Below, one piece after another: positions 6,353-9,055 of a stretch of DNA of 9,055 nt. The notes beneath the pieces were generated by a model. That model saw only the letters and a program-made list of their open reading frames with translations. It searched no databases and had not been told where the DNA came from. A program made the translations under genes and the position numbers. Positions within the stretch are counted from its first letter, which is position 1, and the number at the start of each line of letters is the position of its first letter. Origin of the DNA: Synergistaceae bacterium (lineage in GTDB: Bacteria; Synergistota; Synergistia; Synergistales; Aminobacteriaceae); assembly GCA_031289165.1 (NCBI GenBank), contig JAITPZ010000083.1, positions 1 to 9,055 of the forward strand, given 5' to 3'.

Positions 6353-7537
6353 ATGGAATCCATGGTCCTGCTTTTAAAAAACGGAGAGCTGTATTCTCCC
6401 GATTACGTCGGCGTCGTGGATGTCTTGATTCTGAACGGCAAAATCGCCGCGATCGAAAGGGGCCTCGACTTCAACTGCACGGGGCTCGAGACGCAGGTTC
6501 TGAACATGCGGGGCATGCGTCTGGTTCCCGGCTTTATCGACGGCCACGTCCACATCATCGGCGGAGGCGGAGAGGCCGGATTCCACAGCCGCACTCCCGA
6601 GGTGACGCTTTCCTCCGTCACGACCTGCGGCATCACGACCCTCGTCGGGGTGATCGGCGCCGACGGGACGACCCGCCATCTGGAGTCCCTTCTCGCGAAG
6701 GCGAGGGCTCTGACCCACGAGGGGATCACCGCGTATATCTGCACGGGATCCTATGAACTGCCCCTGATAACCCTGACGGGCTCGACCCGGCGCGACATCG
6801 TCCTGATCGACGAGGTGATCGGGACGGGGGAACTCGCGATCTCCGACCACCGCTCGTCTGTCCCCACCGTGGAGGAACTCATCCGCATCGCGTCCGACAC
6901 GCGCGTCGGCGGAATGCTGTGCGGCAGGGTCGGGGTGCTGAACCTGCACATGGGCAACGGCAGAGAGGGGTTCAGCAACATCTTCAAGGTTTTGAAGGAC
7001 TCGGAGATTTCCATTCGACACTTTCTGCCGACCCACGTTACGCGCAGCCGCGACGTTTTCGAGCAGGCGAAGATCTTCGCGACCCTGGGGGGCGCGATCG
7101 ACATGACCGCCGGTATGGACGAGAGCGAGGGCTTCGCCGGAGCCACAGGCGTCAGCAATGCCGTCAACTCCTGCATCGAGAGCGGCATACCGATAGACAA
7201 TATCACGATCAGCTCCGACGGCAACAGCAGCATGGCCGTGTTCGACAGGGACGGCCATGTGAAGCGCCTGCTGGTCACGAAGCTGAACGGCCTCCACAGA
7301 GAGCTGAAGGCGCTCGTCGTCGGCGGACTGGACCTGTCCACGGCGCTTCGCCCCTTCACCTCCAACGTGGCGAGGGTGCTGGGACTTCCCGAAAAGGGAC
7401 ATCTCACGGTTGGCTGCGACGCCGACATCACGGTCCTCGACAGCGACATGAACGTGAACAGCGTTATCGCCGGCGGCCGCGTGATGGTCGAGGGAGGTCG
7501 GGCCGTCGTAAAGGGAACCTTCGAGGAAGATGATTAG
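6353..7537 (+). CDS. iadA: Isoaspartyl (beta-aspartyl) dipeptidase
   Basis: A 394-residue amidohydrolase-superfamily peptidase that cleaves beta-aspartyl dipeptides left after breakdown of isoaspartate-containing proteins; cytosolic, binuclear zinc. It aligns by eye with E. coli IadA (390 residues) along its whole length: the N-terminal beta domain, PGFIDGHVHIIGGGGEAG (59-76), TGSY (131-134), ISDHRSS (163-169), LPTHVTR (225-231), ISSDGN (286-291) and GTFE near the C-terminus. Metal ligands His65, His67, His199, His228 and Asp289, and the catalytic-site Glu74, Tyr134, Arg167 and Arg231 are present. The carbamylated lysine (E. coli Lys162) is the exception: IGTGELAISDHRS places Glu160 at that position. 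The ATG start is set by GAGGGG nine bases upstream. The gene is followed after 12 bp by uvrC, whose ribosome binding site overlaps this stop. Catalysis with Glu160 is plausible but unproven; the enzyme might have a shifted substrate. Confidence 0.95.
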   Translation: MESMVLLLKNGELYSPDYVGVVDVLILNGKIAAIERGLDFNCTGLETQVLNMRGMRLVPGFIDGHVHIIGGGGEAGFHSRTPEVTLSSVTTCGITTLVGVIGADGTTRHLESLLAKARALTHEGITAYICTGSYELPLITLTGSTRRDIVLIDEVIGTGELAISDHRSSVPTVEELIRIASDTRVGGMLCGRVGVLNLHMGNGREGFSNIFKVLKDSEISIRHFLPTHVTRSRDVFEQAKIFATLGGAIDMTAGMDESEGFAGATGVSNAVNSCIESGIPIDNITISSDGNSSMAVFDRDGHVKRLLVTKLNGLHRELKALVVGGLDLSTALRPFTSNVARVLGLPEKGHLTVGCDADITVLDSDMNVNSVIAGGRVMVEGGRAVVKGTFEEDD

Positions 7538-7543
7538 GAAAGG
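7536..7543 (+). promoter_or_regulatory. uvrC ribosome binding site overlapping the iadA stop
   Basis: AGGAAAGG begins within the iadA TAG codon (7535-7537) and lies six bases before the uvrC ATG. The overlap suggests the two genes are on one transcript and that translation is coupled. Confidence 0.65.
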
Positions 7544-7549
7544 TTTGGT

Positions 7550-9055
7550 ATGACCAGGCCGAACATCGCGGCCATTTTGAAAAGCCTCCCCGACAGGCCC
7601 GGCGTGTATATCATGCGAGACGCCAAAGGGGAGGTTCTTTACGTGGGTAAGGCCAAGCGGCTGAAGCGCAGGGTGTCGTCCTATTTCAGACACTCGAATT
7701 TCGCGTCGCCGCGCCTGCGCAAGCTCGTCGAGCTGGTGGAGGACATCTCTACCCTGCGCACAGAGAGCGAGGCCGAGGCCCTGATCGTCGAGAGCAAACT
7801 GATTCGCCGCTACTCGCCCTTCTTCAACATAGACCTCAAGATGACGGACCGTTATCCCTGGATTCGCATCACGAACGAACCCTATCCCCGACTCGTGGTG
7901 ACGCGTAAAAAGGAGGACGACGGGGCAATTTACTTTGGCCCCTGGGTCAGCGCCGGGAACATCCGTGCCCTTTTGCGCCTGGTCGAGCGCTATTTCCCCC
8001 TGAGAAGCTGCAAAATGGAGATACTGAAGGGCAGGTCGGATCGGCGGCCCTGCATCGAGTACTCCCTCGGGCGCTGTCCGGGGCCCTGCGCGAACCTCTG
8101 CACGGAGAACGAGTACCGGGAACGAGTGAACGACGTCGTTCTTCTGCTTCAGGGGAACACCGCCGAGCTGGTCGAGCGAACGCGCCGCCGGATGGACGCG
8201 GCCGCGAGGAGCATGGCGTTCGAGGAGGCCGCGCGGTATCGCGACACGATCCGCGCCGTGTGGAAGGTCTCGCGTCAGCGCGTGTCCGAGGCCCTGCAGG
8301 AGGATCTCGACTCGGAGACCTGGAACGTGCTGATCAAACTGCAGGAGACGTTTGCCCTGAAAATCCTTCCCTGGCGCATCGACGCCTTCGACATTTCGCA
8401 CATGTCGGGGCGCGAGACCTACGGGTGCTGCATCGTCTTCGAGCAGGGCCGGCCAAACCCCTCGCTTTATCGCCGGTTCAAAATCCGCTCCCTGGCGGAA
8501 AACGAGATCGACGACTTTCGTTCGATACAGGAGACGGTGCTGCGCCGCTACCGCCACGCCCTGGAGCACTCCGAGCCGCTGCCGCAGTTCGTCGTGATCG
8601 ACGGCGGTCCCGTGCAGCTCGATTTTGCGCTGAAATCCCTTGAGGAGCTGAAGCTGGACATTCCCGTCGTCGCGCTGGCCAAGCAGGAGGAGCTGATCTG
8701 CCTGCCCGGACGCCCCGACCCGCTGCGCCTGTCCCTCGACGATCCCGTGCTGAAGCTCCTGCAGCGTCTGCGTAACGAAGTCCACCGCTACGCCATCACC
8801 ACGCACCGCAACGCGCGAAGCGACCGCCTGCGCCGCTCCATTCTGGAGGAGATCCCCGGAATCGGCAAGGCGCGGGCAGCGCAGCTCATCGTGAAGTTCG
8901 GAAGCGTTTACCGCATAGCGATACTGACCCCCGAAGAACTCAGCGCCGCCCCCGGCATGGGAAAAGCCCTCGCGAAGAAGGTTATCGACTACCTGAAGGG
9001 AGAGCTGCAGGGAGACGAAGAGGCCGGAGCGGAGGAGATCGGAAAGCCCGACTGA
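7550..9055 (+). CDS. uvrC: UvrABC excinuclease subunit C, compact form
   Basis: A 501-residue UvrC, the nuclease that joins the UvrB-DNA complex in nucleotide excision repair and cuts on both sides of a lesion. Domains: GIY-YIG nuclease (about 12-95; GVY 18-20, LYVGKA 30-35, Arg41, Glu81) for the 3' incision; a cysteine region with Cys154, Cys168, Cys176 and Cys180, matching the iron-sulfur cysteines reported for E. coli UvrC; a UVR motif (about 205-240) that would contact UvrB; the RNase H-like nuclease with DISHMSG (281-287), DD 321-322, VIDGG (349-353) and NEVHRYAITTHR (409-420), giving Asp281, Asp351 and His412 for the 5' incision; and tandem helix-hairpin-helix motifs (IPGIGKARA 435-443, APGMGKALA 467-475). 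The gene is complete and its TGA ends the window. It is about 110 residues shorter than E. coli UvrC. The loss is concentrated between the UVR motif and Asp281, where about 40 residues replace some 160. All catalytic residues remain, so activity is expected. Confidence 0.95.
   Translation: MTRPNIAAILKSLPDRPGVYIMRDAKGEVLYVGKAKRLKRRVSSYFRHSNFASPRLRKLVELVEDISTLRTESEAEALIVESKLIRRYSPFFNIDLKMTDRYPWIRITNEPYPRLVVTRKKEDDGAIYFGPWVSAGNIRALLRLVERYFPLRSCKMEILKGRSDRRPCIEYSLGRCPGPCANLCTENEYRERVNDVVLLLQGNTAELVERTRRRMDAAARSMAFEEAARYRDTIRAVWKVSRQRVSEALQEDLDSETWNVLIKLQETFALKILPWRIDAFDISHMSGRETYGCCIVFEQGRPNPSLYRRFKIRSLAENEIDDFRSIQETVLRRYRHALEHSEPLPQFVVIDGGPVQLDFALKSLEELKLDIPVVALAKQEELICLPGRPDPLRLSLDDPVLKLLQRLRNEVHRYAITTHRNARSDRLRRSILEEIPGIGKARAAQLIVKFGSVYRIAILTPEELSAAPGMGKALAKKVIDYLKGELQGDEEAGAEEIGKPD

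Noticed and set aside
6374..8806. An 810-codon open frame on the minus strand opposite iadA and uvrC
   Set aside because: It mirrors two clearly real genes. Such long antisense frames are common in GC-rich coding sequence, and its translation (His/Asp/Val/Gly-rich, low complexity) has no family motif and no suitable ribosome binding site.
3777..9055. A defence or other novel multi-gene system formed by the FAA-hydrolase, helicase, iadA and uvrC genes
   Set aside because: Each gene has a housekeeping or metabolic family identity. The spacing is loose except for iadA-uvrC, and no accompanying effector, nuclease partner, transmembrane protein or mobile element is present.

Overview
This window looks like an ordinary chromosomal segment of a bacterium with fairly high GC content. 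Genes start on ATG, GTG or TTG behind strong AGGAGG-like ribosome binding sites. The gene set (isoaspartyl dipeptidase, aminotransferase, FAA-hydrolase family protein, compact UvrC) and the protein style suggest an anaerobic amino-acid or peptide fermenter, possibly of the Synergistota. That assignment is inference from remembered sequence flavour, because no 16S or ribosomal protein marker is present. I see no tRNA, rRNA, CRISPR array, insertion sequence or prophage gene.

Left part, minus strand (1-3496). An AT-rich stretch without a recognisable gene (1-292) is followed by an HU-type DNA-binding protein gene (349-651) that has its own promoter and a clear intrinsic terminator. Next comes a leucine-rich-repeat (BspA/TpLRR-like) remnant with no usable start (837-1364). 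It lies directly downstream of a class I/II PLP aminotransferase (1415-2623). A double-hairpin element (2655-2699) separates this from gpmA, the 2,3-bisphosphoglycerate-dependent phosphoglycerate mutase (2747-3496).

Right part, plus strand (3777-9055). After a divergent intergenic region come a fumarylacetoacetate-hydrolase-family gene interrupted by an in-frame amber codon (3777-4550), a small Ski2-like SF2 helicase (4701-6278), iadA (6353-7537) and uvrC (7550-9055). The uvrC stop codon is the last base triplet of the window. iadA and uvrC are 12 bp apart, and the uvrC ribosome binding site overlaps the iadA stop, so they are probably cotranscribed and translationally coupled.

The genes do not form one obvious pathway. 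gpmA is glycolysis/gluconeogenesis. The aminotransferase, IadA and the FAA-hydrolase family protein fit amino-acid and peptide catabolism. HU, the helicase and UvrC act on nucleic acids. I did not find a convincing new multi-gene system. The points most worth a second look are protein-level oddities: glutamate in IadA where the carbamylated metal-bridging lysine normally sits, a UvrC lacking about 120 residues between its UVR domain and nuclease core, the amber codon in the FAA-hydrolase gene, and the very compact helicase.
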